From the NCBI GenBank assembly GCA_020626545.1, contig JAHKZS010000163.1, positions 1 through 14,809 of the forward strand: DNA of 14,809 nucleotides, given 5' to 3'. This document shows, piece after piece, positions 5,638 to 12,817 of the stretch (position 1 is its first letter; each line of letters starts with the position of its first letter). The stretch comes from a bacterium. Lineage in GTDB: Bacteria > Bacillota > Clostridia > Oscillospirales > Acutalibacteraceae. A program made the position numbers and the translations under genes. The notes beneath the pieces were generated by a model. The model ran no database searches, was not told the origin of the DNA, and saw only the letters and a list, made by a program, of their open reading frames with translations.

Positions 5638-7374
5638 ATGAAGAAACTCGTATCACTTTTACTTTCAGCGGTAATGGTCGCGTCTATGGTTCCGTTCGCT
5701 GTTACGGCTAACGCTGCCGAAAGCGATGTTAAACCGGTAAGCGTAGAGCCTGTTGCCGAAGAAACTCCTACCGAGCAGCCTACGACCGCTCCCGAAACAA
5801 CTCAGCCCGTTACCGAGGCTCCCGTAAAAGCTCCCGCGGCTCCGGCTAACTTCAAGGTTAAAGAAACCGCTTCCGACTATATCATCATCAGATGGGATAA
5901 AGTCGCTGACGCTACAAGCTATATTGTCTACAGAGCTGACGAGAACTCAAGCGGTAAGATGGGCAGTTATTCTGTAATTAAGAACATTGACGATACAGAA
6001 GTTACAGCTTATAAGAACTCCGCCAACATCAAAGCGGGTAAGGTTTATAAGTACAAAATCGTAGCTGTAAAAACTGTAGGCGATACCACTAAGACAAGCC
6101 CCGAGAAAGTCATTACAACTATGACTAAGCCCCAGAACGTAAGCTCCTTAAAGGTTACTAAGAGATCGACAAGCGCTATCGTAATTAAGTGGAGCAAGAG
6201 CTCCGCCGCGAGCAATTACGTTGTACAGCGTTCCACTGAGGACGCAAAAGGCAAGTTCTCAGCTTACAAAACTATTACAACTACTAAGTCAACCACTACT
6301 TCAATTAAGAACACAGGCTTAAAAGCAGGCTATATCTACAAGTACAAGGTTAAGGTTAAGAGAACTAAGAGCTCGGTTTCAAACGAGAGCACAGGTAAAA
6401 CCGTTACAGCTGTAGTTACTCCCGCCACTCCCAAAAAGCTTATCAACAAAAAATCGACTACCACAAAGATTAAAATCGCGTGGAGCAAGGTAGCTAAAGC
6501 GACTAAGTACGAAGTTTACAGAAAAGCCGCTAAAACTAAATACACTAAGCTTACAACAACAGCCTCAAGATCTTATGTAGACAGCAAGATCGTAACAGGC
6601 AAAAACTACAAATACAAGGTTAGAGCTTACAGAACAGTAAAAGGTAAGAAGTATTACGGCGGATTTAAAGCTCTTAAAACCTCAAGCGCGGTTAACGGCG
6701 TTAAGGGCATAACTGTAAAGACTTATTTAAGCCGCGGACTCTTTAGCTGGAACGCTATAAGCGGAGCCTCAGGTTACGAAATAGCGGTTAAGAGAGCTAA
6801 CGGTTCATGGCTTGTTAAGGCTAACACTTCTTACAGAAACTACCTTACAGGTAAGTTAAAAACCAACAAAACTTATACATACCGTATCCGTTCTTACAAA
6901 ACAGTAAACGGCAGCAAGGTTTACGGAAAAGGCAAGACATTTAACGTAACCGCTTCCAACACAGCTTACGGTAAGACCGTATCCGGTACATGGGTTGAGG
7001 TTTGTACAGAAACTCAGCAGATGTTTATGTACGTAAACAACAAGCTCTACGTTAAAACTCCCGTAATTACAGGTTACTATTACGACTCAGGCCGCAGAAC
7101 TACTCCCGGATTCCACCGCGTATTGAGCAAAAAAGCTCCCGCAACTCTCCACGGTTCCTACGGCGGAAGCTCCTGGAACGTAACAGTAAGCCACTGGCTC
7201 GGATTTACAGGCGACGGTCAGGGTATCCACAGCGCTACATGGCAGTCGAACTTCGGCGGAGAACTCTATAAGCTCTCCTCGAGAGGCTCTCACGGATGCG
7301 TAAATACTCCGACAGGCGCTATCTCAAAAATGTACTCTAAGGCTTATGTAGGTATGCCTGTAGTAGTATACTAA
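5638..7374 (+). CDS. Secreted L,D-transpeptidase (YkuD) with four FN3-like modules
   Basis: A 578-residue exported wall enzyme. Residues 1-26 are a signal peptide ending TANA. Residues 36-70 are a Pro/Thr/Glu linker. Four fibronectin type III-like modules follow (about 68-162, 165-260, 265-350, 355-437), each with a W..(V/I)..A..Y pattern and a YKYK/YTYR strand. The C-terminal YkuD domain (about 448-578) carries His531 in GIHSATW and the catalytic SRGSHGCVNTP motif with Cys554. YkuD enzymes form 3-3 peptidoglycan cross-links or attach proteins to the wall. The protein is very rich in lysine, which could hold it on the anionic wall. Lys is mostly AAG, unlike neighbouring genes that favour AAA, a sign of high expression. 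It is monocistronic with its own promoter and terminator. Confidence 0.93.
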   Translation: MKKLVSLLLSAVMVASMVPFAVTANAAESDVKPVSVEPVAEETPTEQPTTAPETTQPVTEAPVKAPAAPANFKVKETASDYIIIRWDKVADATSYIVYRADENSSGKMGSYSVIKNIDDTEVTAYKNSANIKAGKVYKYKIVAVKTVGDTTKTSPEKVITTMTKPQNVSSLKVTKRSTSAIVIKWSKSSAASNYVVQRSTEDAKGKFSAYKTITTTKSTTTSIKNTGLKAGYIYKYKVKVKRTKSSVSNESTGKTVTAVVTPATPKKLINKKSTTTKIKIAWSKVAKATKYEVYRKAAKTKYTKLTTTASRSYVDSKIVTGKNYKYKVRAYRTVKGKKYYGGFKALKTSSAVNGVKGITVKTYLSRGLFSWNAISGASGYEIAVKRANGSWLVKANTSYRNYLTGKLKTNKTYTYRIRSYKTVNGSKVYGKGKTFNVTASNTAYGKTVSGTWVEVCTETQQMFMYVNNKLYVKTPVITGYYYDSGRRTTPGFHRVLSKKAPATLHGSYGGSSWNVTVSHWLGFTGDGQGIHSATWQSNFGGELYKLSSRGSHGCVNTPTGAISKMYSKAYVGMPVVVY

Positions 7375-7385
7375 TCAGATTTTTA

Positions 7386-7413
7386 GGGAACTGCGAAAGC
7401 GGTTCCCTTTTTT
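7386..7413 (+). terminator. Terminator of the L,D-transpeptidase gene
   Basis: A 9-bp stem GGGAACTGC / GCGGTTCCC (one G-U pair) closed by a GAAA tetraloop and followed by six Ts. A textbook intrinsic terminator 11 bases after the stop. Confidence 0.9.
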
Positions 7414-7446
7414 CATATATAGTCGGTTTATAATTCCTTTATGCTA

Positions 7447-7475
7447 TTGTAAAAATTGTCGAAATATGGTATTCT
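7447..7475 (+). promoter_or_regulatory. Promoter of the DUF1015 gene
   Basis: TTGTAA (7447-7452), 17 bp, TATTCT (7470-7475), placed between the transpeptidase terminator and the DUF1015 start. Confidence 0.55.
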
Positions 7476-7519
7476 TAAAAAGATAGGTAAAAATCATATA
7501 GGTAAATATGGGGTGCGAT

Positions 7520-8710
7520 ATGAGTCATTTTTATCCCGCGGATATACTTCTTCCGAAAGATAACTTTGAGAAATGGGCTGTAGTTGCCTGCGACCAGTAT
7601 ACCTCGGAGAGAGATTACTGGATGGATGTTGAAAGAATGGTAGAGGGCTCGCCCTCGGCGCTCAACATTATTCTTCCCGAAGTTTATCTTAAAAAAGACA
7701 ACACTAAACGTATAAACGCTATCAACGAAACTATGATTGAATACATAAACGACGGCGTATTCAACGAGTACAAAGACAGTATGATTTACGTTGAGCGTGA
7801 ATCCAATCACACTATCCGGCGCGGAATTGTCGGAATGATTGACTTAGAGGATTACGAATACACAAGCGGTACCGACGCGCTCATAAGGGCGACCGAAGCT
7901 ACGGTACTCGACAGGCTTCCGCCTCGTATTGAAATCCGAAAAAACGCTTCGCTCGAGATGCCTCACGTTATGCTTTTAGTGGATGACCCCGAGCTTTCCG
8001 TCATAGAGCCTTTGAGCGACCGCAAAGATGAATACACGCCCGCTTATGATTTTCGTCTTATGAAAGGCGGCGGAATTGTTAAGGGCTGGTTCCTTGACAA
8101 ACAGGCTATGGACAAGGTCCAGACCTCGCTCGATAACCTGCTTAAAAGCAAGGATGACAATATGCTTTTCGCGGTTGGCGACGGCAACCACTCGCTCGCG
8201 ACCGCTAAAGAGTGTTACAATCTTTCCAAGGATCCTAAACAGAGATACGCCCTCGTTGAGATAGTTAATATCCACGACAAGAGTATTGAGTTCGAGCCTA
8301 TTTACCGTGTACTCTTTAACGTAGACCCGCTGGAATTTATAGAGCACTTTAAGATTTACACCGACCATATGGGCGGTCACGGCACTCAGTGGTTCGAATA
8401 CGTTTCCACTAAAGCCAACGGCTTTTTGGAGGTTAAATCGACAGCAGAGCTTCCTATAGGAACGCTCCAAACTTACATAGACCGTTTCTTACAGGCTCAC
8501 CCAAAGGCGAGAGTTGACTATATTCACGGAAGCGAAACGGTTCGTACACTTTGTAAGGCGCCTAATACTTTAGGATTTTTATTCGACGGTATGAAAAAAT
8601 CCGAGCTCTTCCCCGCTATTGCCGCGGACGGCTCGCTCCCGAGAAAAACATTCTCGATGGGACACGCCGCCGATAAGCGTTTCTATATTGAAGCGAGAAA
8701 AATAAAATAA
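7520..8710 (+). CDS. DUF1015 family protein
   Basis: A 396-residue soluble protein of the DUF1015 family, widespread in Firmicutes. Its biochemical role is not known to me. In many relatives it lies beside serine biosynthesis genes; that context is missing here. Recognisable family segments are HFYPADILLP (3-12), VACDQYTSE (22-30), GIVGMIDLEDYEY (102-114), the RATEATVLDRLPPR block (123-136) and GDGNHSLATAK (220-230). The start at 7520 (MSHFYPADILLP) follows GGGGTG by four bases and matches where the family normally begins; an ATG at 7508 in the same frame would add four residues. Length is normal for the family and no signal peptide or membrane segment is seen. It has its own promoter and terminator, so it is probably monocistronic. 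Confidence 0.9.
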   Translation: MSHFYPADILLPKDNFEKWAVVACDQYTSERDYWMDVERMVEGSPSALNIILPEVYLKKDNTKRINAINETMIEYINDGVFNEYKDSMIYVERESNHTIRRGIVGMIDLEDYEYTSGTDALIRATEATVLDRLPPRIEIRKNASLEMPHVMLLVDDPELSVIEPLSDRKDEYTPAYDFRLMKGGGIVKGWFLDKQAMDKVQTSLDNLLKSKDDNMLFAVGDGNHSLATAKECYNLSKDPKQRYALVEIVNIHDKSIEFEPIYRVLFNVDPLEFIEHFKIYTDHMGGHGTQWFEYVSTKANGFLEVKSTAELPIGTLQTYIDRFLQAHPKARVDYIHGSETVRTLCKAPNTLGFLFDGMKKSELFPAIAADGSLPRKTFSMGHAADKRFYIEARKIK

Positions 8711-8722
8711 AAGCGAAAATAT

Positions 8723-8767
8723 GTCGGGCAGACAGAATGCGCAAGCCATTCCGTCTGCCCGATTTTT
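8723..8767. terminator. Strong, probably bidirectional terminator (DUF1015 / cysteine synthase)
   Basis: Bases 8723-8738 pair with 8747-8762 over 16 positions with one mismatch; the core is CGGGCAGAC / GTCTGCCCG. The plus strand continues TTTTTAATTTTT. The gene on the right ends at 8804 on the minus strand, so the same hairpin may serve both converging transcripts. Confidence 0.85.
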
Positions 8768-8803
8768 AATTTTTCTCTATTAACCTTTAGCTGATAACCG
8801 CTT

Positions 8804-9733
8804 TTATTCCTCAAAAAGCGGAGTTGAGTAATATCTCTCGGCGGTATCGGGAAGTACGGTTACAACCGTCTTGCCTTTGCCGAGTTTTTTAGCGAGCTTT
8901 AGAGCCGCCGCGACATTTGTACCCGCGGAAATTCCGCACATTAATCCCTCTTCTCTCGCGAGACGTTTCGCAGTGCTGAGAGCTTCCTCGTCGGTTACGA
9001 CATAAATCTCGTCGTAAATCTCACGGTTAAGAATATCGGGGATAATGCCGTCGCCGATACCCATCTGGAGATGTGTTCCGATTGTACCGCCCGCTAAAAT
9101 AGCGGCGTTCTCGGGCTCTACCGCCCAGATTTCAATATCGGGATACTGTGCTTTAAGCACTTCGCCTATACCCGTAATAGTTCCGCCCGTGCCGATTCCC
9201 GAACAGAAGCCGTCGATTTTATCGGCGCACTGTTGCATAATCTCAAGCGCGGTATATTTTTTATGAGCCTTTACGTTATTGTTATTCTCAAACTGCTGAG
9301 GCACAAACACGTGCTCGTCTTTTTCTTTCATTTTAAGCGCCATTTTAAGACATTCGTCTATACAAGCGCCTATATTGCCCGCGTCGTGAATAAGCTTAAC
9401 CTCGGCGCCGTAATGACGCACAAGCTTCCTTCTCTCCTCACTTACGGAGTCGGGCATAATAATTATAGTCCTATATCCTTTAACCGCGCCTACAAGCGCA
9501 AGTCCGATACCCTGGTTGCCGCTTGTCGGCTCGACGATTATGCTATCCTTATCAATCAAGCCCTGAGCCTCAGCCTCGTTAATCATATTTAATGCCGTGC
9601 GGGTTTTTATAGAACCGCCGACGTTAAGCGCCTCGAATTTTACGAGAATATCCGCGCTGTCCTCGTCAACCATTCTATTCAACCTAATCAGCGGAGTTTG
9701 TCCTACCGCTTCCAAAACATTATTAAATACCAT
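8804..9733 (-). CDS. cysK: Cysteine synthase family protein (O-acetylserine sulfhydrylase-like)
   Basis: A 309-residue PLP enzyme of fold type II, expected to make cysteine from O-acetylserine and sulfide. It starts NNVLEAVGQTPLIRLNR. The PLP lysine is Lys43 in NVGGSIKTRTA. The substrate loop is PTSGNQGIGLA (69-79), the phosphate loop GIGTGGTITGIG (179-190), and CGISAGTN (266-273) follows near the end. The loop reads SGNQG rather than the SGNTG of standard CysK, and KTR replaces KDR. Both occur in a clostridial branch that I recall as annotated cysteine synthase, but substrate specificity should not be assumed. An in-frame TGA lies just before the ATG, so this start is secure. The Shine-Dalgarno is displaced (separate entry). 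It follows the esterase gene by 53 bases with no terminator between. Confidence 0.88.
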   Translation of the reverse strand: MVFNNVLEAVGQTPLIRLNRMVDEDSADILVKFEALNVGGSIKTRTALNMINEAEAQGLIDKDSIIVEPTSGNQGIGLALVGAVKGYRTIIIMPDSVSEERRKLVRHYGAEVKLIHDAGNIGACIDECLKMALKMKEKDEHVFVPQQFENNNNVKAHKKYTALEIMQQCADKIDGFCSGIGTGGTITGIGEVLKAQYPDIEIWAVEPENAAILAGGTIGTHLQMGIGDGIIPDILNREIYDEIYVVTDEEALSTAKRLAREEGLMCGISAGTNVAAALKLAKKLGKGKTVVTVLPDTAERYYSTPLFEE

Positions 9734-9742
9734 ATTTCAGTT

Positions 9743-9768
9743 GTCCGCGTAAAGCGGACGTTCCTTTC
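9743..9768 (-). promoter_or_regulatory. Hairpin-separated ribosome binding site of the cysteine synthase gene
   Basis: The only good Shine-Dalgarno, AAGGAA (complement of 9761-9766), lies 27 bases before the ATG, too far for normal use. Between them is a perfect hairpin GTCCGC-TTTAC-GCGGAC (complement of 9743-9759). Folding it would leave roughly ten unpaired bases between the site and the ATG. No T-run follows, so it is not a terminator. Confidence 0.6.
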
Positions 9769-9786
9769 TATATTTTCAGCCGTAAA

Positions 9787-11307
9787 TTAATCAAGTACGC
9801 TCCAGTCGAGGAACTCGGGGAAGATTACTCTCCACCAAGCCTCATTGTGCTCGGCTTTTTCCTCGATAACGTATTTCATTTTCGCGGAATCGTAACCGCC
9901 CTTAGTCAAGCGTGTTTTCATACCGTCGATAAACGGATAGAGCGTATCCTCTAAACCGACCTTGCCGTCGTAGATATAGAGCTTCGGCATTTCTTCGGAA
10001 TCAAGATCATATTTAGCGAGATACTCGTCCCAAACCTTGTCGCCGAAGATTATAAACGCGGGCGAGAACGCGCCGATCGCGCAGAATTTATCGTGATTCT
10101 CCATTCCAATATAGAACGCTTCCAGTCCGCCCGAGCTTGAACCCGCAACGATATTGTCGCATCTAGCGGTAGAGGACTTATAGTTCTTGCGCACATACGG
10201 CATTACCGTATTTACAACGAAATCGGAGAACTCTTTACCCTTGCCGTTTTCATAGCTGCTTCCGACTTCTTTTTGTATCTCGCCTATATTCGGAGTAAGT
10301 TCGGTATCGCGCTTAGAGCCGGTAGATTCAATTCCGACCACGATAACTCCTCGTCCGCCGTTCGACATCATCGACTCAACCGCGTCGGAAACTTCCCAGC
10401 CTCCCCAAGCTACGTTTTTAAAGTCAAAGATATTCTGGCCGTCGGGCATATAGATAGTCTTATAGGGCTCTTTTGAGTTCGGATCGTAATCCGCGGGAGT
10501 CCAAATCCAAACTTTCTTCTTGTATCCCATAGGATAATCGAAACTGAGCTCCTTTAAATTACCCTTATCCGCGCCTTTATAGGCGTAGGTTCCGACAAGC
10601 TTTTCTTTAGCCTTATGCTGGGAATTTTCGTAGATAAAATATCCCGAGCTAGCGCGGTTAACGGCGACGTTAACGGTCTGGTTATTGGCGCCGTCGTTAA
10701 ATATAATTCGGTCATACTTACTAACATCTACGCTCGAGGAATAAACCTTCTCGCCGTTTTCGTTAGTCGTATACTTAGTAACCTGAACTCCCGGCCAAGC
10801 CTTAGCGCCGTCGCCTGTTTGGGTATTATAGAGGAAGAAGTAAACCTTACTCCAGTTCTTGTTATTTGTAAAGTAAATATTAACGTTACTGCTAACAGAG
10901 GGATTAGGCGCGGTAGCTTCCGCCGCTGTAGTCGTCGGTTCAATAGTCGTTTCCGCGGGCGCGGTAGTTTCGTCCGCTGCGGTAGTTGTTTCGGTAACAT
11001 CGGCGCTCTCGCCCGGAGTAGTCTCCTCGACAGGCATATCCTCGAGTTTAGCGACTACTTTCTGGATTTTAGTAGCGTCTTTTATATTTATATTTCCATC
11101 CATATTAAAATCAGCCAATCTTTCCTGAGTTTCGTCAAGCTCCGCAAGCTTAGCGACTGAGCGCTGAATCAGCGTAGCGTCCTTGATACTGAGGTTATTA
11201 TCTTTATTAACATCGCCGTTTTTAAACTCACCCTGAGAGTAAGCTAAAGCGGGGATTGAGCTTAAAATAAGCACGGTCGATAATACTAAAGCAAGTACAC
11301 GTTTCAT
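9787..11307 (-). CDS. Secreted dockerin-CBM26-esterase
   Basis: A 506-residue modular exoenzyme. Residues 1-22 form a signal peptide. Next comes a dockerin type I with two calcium-binding repeats (31-54, GDVNKDNNLS followed by IKDATLIQ; 66-89, DFNMDGNINIKDATKIQ), which docks to cohesins on a scaffoldin. A Thr/Glu/Ala linker (about 92-137) leads to a starch-binding module of the CBM26 type (about 140-217), shown by NVNIYFTNNKNWSKVYF, AWPG and IIFNDGANNQT. The C-terminal part (about 235-506) is an alpha/beta-hydrolase of the putative esterase (PF00756) family, with YMPDGQ (286-291), nucleophile Ser391 in AGSSSGGLEA, and His487 in AEHNEAWW. ATG 11307 is chosen because AAGGTGG lies eight bases ahead. 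The ester it cleaves is unknown; a starch-associated substrate is an inference from CBM26. Confidence 0.88.
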   Translation of the reverse strand: MKRVLALVLSTVLILSSIPALAYSQGEFKNGDVNKDNNLSIKDATLIQRSVAKLAELDETQERLADFNMDGNINIKDATKIQKVVAKLEDMPVEETTPGESADVTETTTAADETTAPAETTIEPTTTAAEATAPNPSVSSNVNIYFTNNKNWSKVYFFLYNTQTGDGAKAWPGVQVTKYTTNENGEKVYSSSVDVSKYDRIIFNDGANNQTVNVAVNRASSGYFIYENSQHKAKEKLVGTYAYKGADKGNLKELSFDYPMGYKKKVWIWTPADYDPNSKEPYKTIYMPDGQNIFDFKNVAWGGWEVSDAVESMMSNGGRGVIVVGIESTGSKRDTELTPNIGEIQKEVGSSYENGKGKEFSDFVVNTVMPYVRKNYKSSTARCDNIVAGSSSGGLEAFYIGMENHDKFCAIGAFSPAFIIFGDKVWDEYLAKYDLDSEEMPKLYIYDGKVGLEDTLYPFIDGMKTRLTKGGYDSAKMKYVIEEKAEHNEAWWRVIFPEFLDWSVLD

Positions 11308-11330
11308 TTCGAAAACCACCTTTCCTTTCT

Positions 11331-11359
11331 ATTATAATAACAATCGGTATAAATTTCAA
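11331..11359 (-). promoter_or_regulatory. SigA-type promoter of the dockerin-esterase gene
   Basis: On the minus strand TTGAAA (complement of 11354-11359), 17 bp, TATAAT (complement of 11331-11336). It lies just after the terminator of the upstream 77-residue gene, so the esterase (and perhaps the cysteine synthase) forms its own unit. Confidence 0.8.
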
Positions 11360-11360
11360 G

Positions 11361-11395
11361 AAAAATCGGAAAGACGTCTAAAAAGTCTTTCCGAT
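11361..11395 (-). terminator. Terminator of the 77-residue gene
   Basis: On the minus strand an 11-bp stem ATCGGAAAGAC / GTCTTTCCGAT with a 9-nt loop is followed by TTTTTC. It begins a few bases after the stop codon. Confidence 0.85.
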
Positions 11396-11397
11396 AG

Positions 11398-11631
11398 TTA
11401 TTTTGTATTCTCAACCGTCAGCTTAACCGCCGCCTTTAAACGATCAAAATGGGAGGTATTCGGCGGGAAATTACGTATCTCGAGACGCTTGGGCTTAGGG
11501 TTGCTGGCGCTGTGCAGAGTGTGCATACGCATATTGATTTTTTGTTCCTTAACGAGAGTAAAAAGCTCAGCTATAGTCTTACTGTCGTCAATCGCTTTTA
11601 ACAGCTCGTCTTTATTCATCTGTTTTGCCAA
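11398..11631 (-). CDS. Small hypothetical protein (77 residues)
   Basis: I do not recognise a named family. The protein starts MAKQMNKDELLKAIDDSKTI, looks helical in the first half (about 6-33), and has a middle section MRMHTLHSASNPKPKRLEIR with basic residues; the rest is mixed charged and helical. There is no signal peptide, membrane segment or cysteine. The start is a TTG with GGGGG seven or eight bases upstream; an ATG four codons later has no binding site. It is a real gene by context: own promoter, own terminator, monocistronic, divergent from the GH25 lipoprotein gene. A cytosolic regulatory or adaptor role is conceivable but nothing in the sequence proves it. Confidence 0.75.
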   Translation of the reverse strand: MAKQMNKDELLKAIDDSKTIAELFTLVKEQKINMRMHTLHSASNPKPKRLEIRNFPPNTSHFDRLKAAVKLTVENTK

Positions 11632-11645
11632 AGCCTATACCCCCT

Positions 11646-11692
11646 ATTATAAAGATAAGTTATATTATACTTCAAATTTCAAATTTATTCAA
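11646..11692 (-). promoter_or_regulatory. Promoter region of the 77-residue gene
   Basis: On the minus strand TTGAAT (complement of 11687-11692), 17 bp, TATAAT (complement of 11664-11669). A second TATAAT (complement of 11646-11651) lies 18 bp after TTGAAG and could give a nearer start. Both overlap in one AT-rich block. Confidence 0.65.
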
Positions 11693-11704
11693 CCGTATAA
11701 GAGA

Positions 11705-11729
11705 ATTTTATTTACTTATTAAATAAAAT
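11705..11729. repeat. Perfect AT-only inverted repeat between divergent genes
   Basis: ATTTTATTTA (11705-11714) and TAAATAAAAT (11720-11729) are perfect 10-bp arms around CTTAT. It lies upstream of the GH25 gene and just behind the promoter of the 77-residue gene, where an operator would be expected. A weak plus-strand promoter (TTTACT at 11711, TAACAT at 11734) overlaps it. Confidence 0.6.
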
Positions 11730-11757
11730 ATGGTAACATTTTGTCGTGGTGATTAAT

Positions 11758-12477
11758 ATGAAAAAGATTATAATACTGCTTATAGCTTTAATATGCTTAT
11801 TGACAACGGTGTCGTGTTCGAATAGTACAGAAAACAAGCCGTCTGTTTCAACCCCGAAAGTAACCGAACCCGCTTCTACGGCTCCGAAAAAAGCTCTCGA
11901 GGGAATTGACGTAAGCTCATTTAACGGAAAAATCAACTGGAAAAAGGTTAAAGCCGATAAAATAGATTTCGCGATAATCAGAATCGGAGGCAGAGGTTAC
12001 GGCGAAAGCGGAAGTATTTATCAGGACGAATACGCCCTATATAACCTCAAACAAGCTCAAAAATACGGTATAAAGACAGGCGCGTACTTCTTTAGCCAGG
12101 CAACTTCGGACAAAGAAGCTAAGGAGGAAGCGAAATTTATCGCGAAAACTCTCGGCGGAATAAAAATCACATTACCTATAGGTTACGACGTTGAGCGTAT
12201 CAAAAACGACACCTCGAGAATTGATAATGTAAATTATAAAGACAGCGTTAGATACGCAAAAATCTTTATGAAAACAGTCAAAAAGCTCGGATACGAGCCG
12301 ATGGTATATATCGGCGAGGACAGTATTCTAAAGGCTAAAGATTTTAGTAATTCTTATTTTTGGTATGCTGATTATAAAGGCGATACTGAAAACAACCCTT
12401 ATAAAATATGTCAGTATTCCAAAGAAGGCAAGATAAGCGGAATAAACGGTAATGTAGATTTAGACAGAATGTATAAT
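11758..12477 (+). CDS. GH25 family lysozyme-like lipoprotein
   Basis: A 239- to 240-residue exported muramidase-type enzyme. Residues 1-20 form a lipoprotein signal with Cys20 in LLTTVSCSN; Thr at -3 makes the lipobox weak but plausible. A Ser/Thr/Pro linker (about 21-46) leads to one GH25 domain. The family's catalytic acidic residues are visible: Asp51 in GIDVSSFNG and Asp144-x-Glu146 in GYDVERI. IDFAIIRIGGRGYG (69-82), GAYFFSQA (108-115) and the terminal GNVDLDRMYN are also typical. GH25 enzymes hydrolyse MurNAc-GlcNAc bonds. The ATG at 11758 has GTGGTGAT just upstream; the frame opens 12 bases earlier with GTG. It shares the window with an SLT transglycosylase and an L,D-transpeptidase, but in separate units. 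The stop codon follows at 12478-12480. Confidence 0.92.
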
Positions 12478-12499
12478 TAAAGTGTATATATGTAATAAT

Positions 12500-12534
12500 A
12501 ACGCCGAATGGACTTCATTCGGCGTTAAGTTTAT
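12500..12534. terminator. Shared terminator between converging GH25 and glycine-zipper genes
   Basis: An 11-bp perfect stem AACGCCGAATG / CATTCGGCGTT (12500-12526) with a 5-nt loop. T-tracts are weak on both sides (AAGTTTATTT on plus, ATTATTATT on minus), so efficiency is uncertain. Its position between two gene ends fits a bidirectional terminator. Confidence 0.65.
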
Positions 12535-12713
12535 TTAAAAAGATAATGCGCGGTATCTACGAACTGACCTATAGTATTTATGGCGCGGTTAGCCTTTTTC
12601 TTCATTTTAGGCTTGCTGTCGATAAGGGCTTTACCCGCCATACCGACGGCTACTCCGGCGATCATACCGCCCGCGACACCTTTTATTACGTTCGACATAC
12701 TTCCTTTTTCCAT
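12531..12713 (-). CDS. Small glycine-zipper membrane-associated protein (YtxH-like)
   Basis: A 60-residue protein. Residues 8-29 are Gly/Ala/Val-rich (GVAGGMIAGVAVGMAGKA) and look like one membrane helix with GxxxG-type packing. The tail is basic (KPKMKKKANRAINTIG) and ends in an amphipathic stretch. It resembles small YtxH-like proteins common in clostridia; function unknown. The ATG at 12713 is certain because GGAGGTGA sits directly upstream (12718-12725). The same frame is open back to 12827, but that extension has poor protein character and would overlap trmL. It is divergent from trmL and convergent with the GH25 gene. Confidence 0.8.
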   Translation of the reverse strand: MEKGSMSNVIKGVAGGMIAGVAVGMAGKALIDSKPKMKKKANRAINTIGQFVDTAHYLFK

Positions 12714-12769
12714 ATTATCACCTCCGAAACGCGCGTTTTTTAAGCGAACAACAAATTTTTGAAATTCAC

Positions 12770-12797
12770 TTGCAAAATTATTATTTGCGGTTAAAAT
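12770..12797 (+). promoter_or_regulatory. Promoter of trmL
   Basis: TTGCAA (12770-12775), 16 bp, TAAAAT (12792-12797), about 20 bases before the trmL start, giving a short leader. No equally good promoter is visible for the divergent 60-residue gene. Confidence 0.45.
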
Positions 12798-12817
12798 ATA
12801 TTTAGAGGTGATAAGTT

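Noticed and set aside
9734..9786. Terminator or cysteine-type T-box/riboswitch ahead of the cysteine synthase gene
   Set aside because: The leader is only about 50 bases, the hairpin has no T-run, and no T-box bulge sequence (TGGNACCGCG-like) is present.
10615..11160. Open frame of 181 codons on the plus strand within the esterase gene
   Set aside because: It is antisense to the dockerin-CBM26 region. The sense protein has clear domains and the reverse has none.
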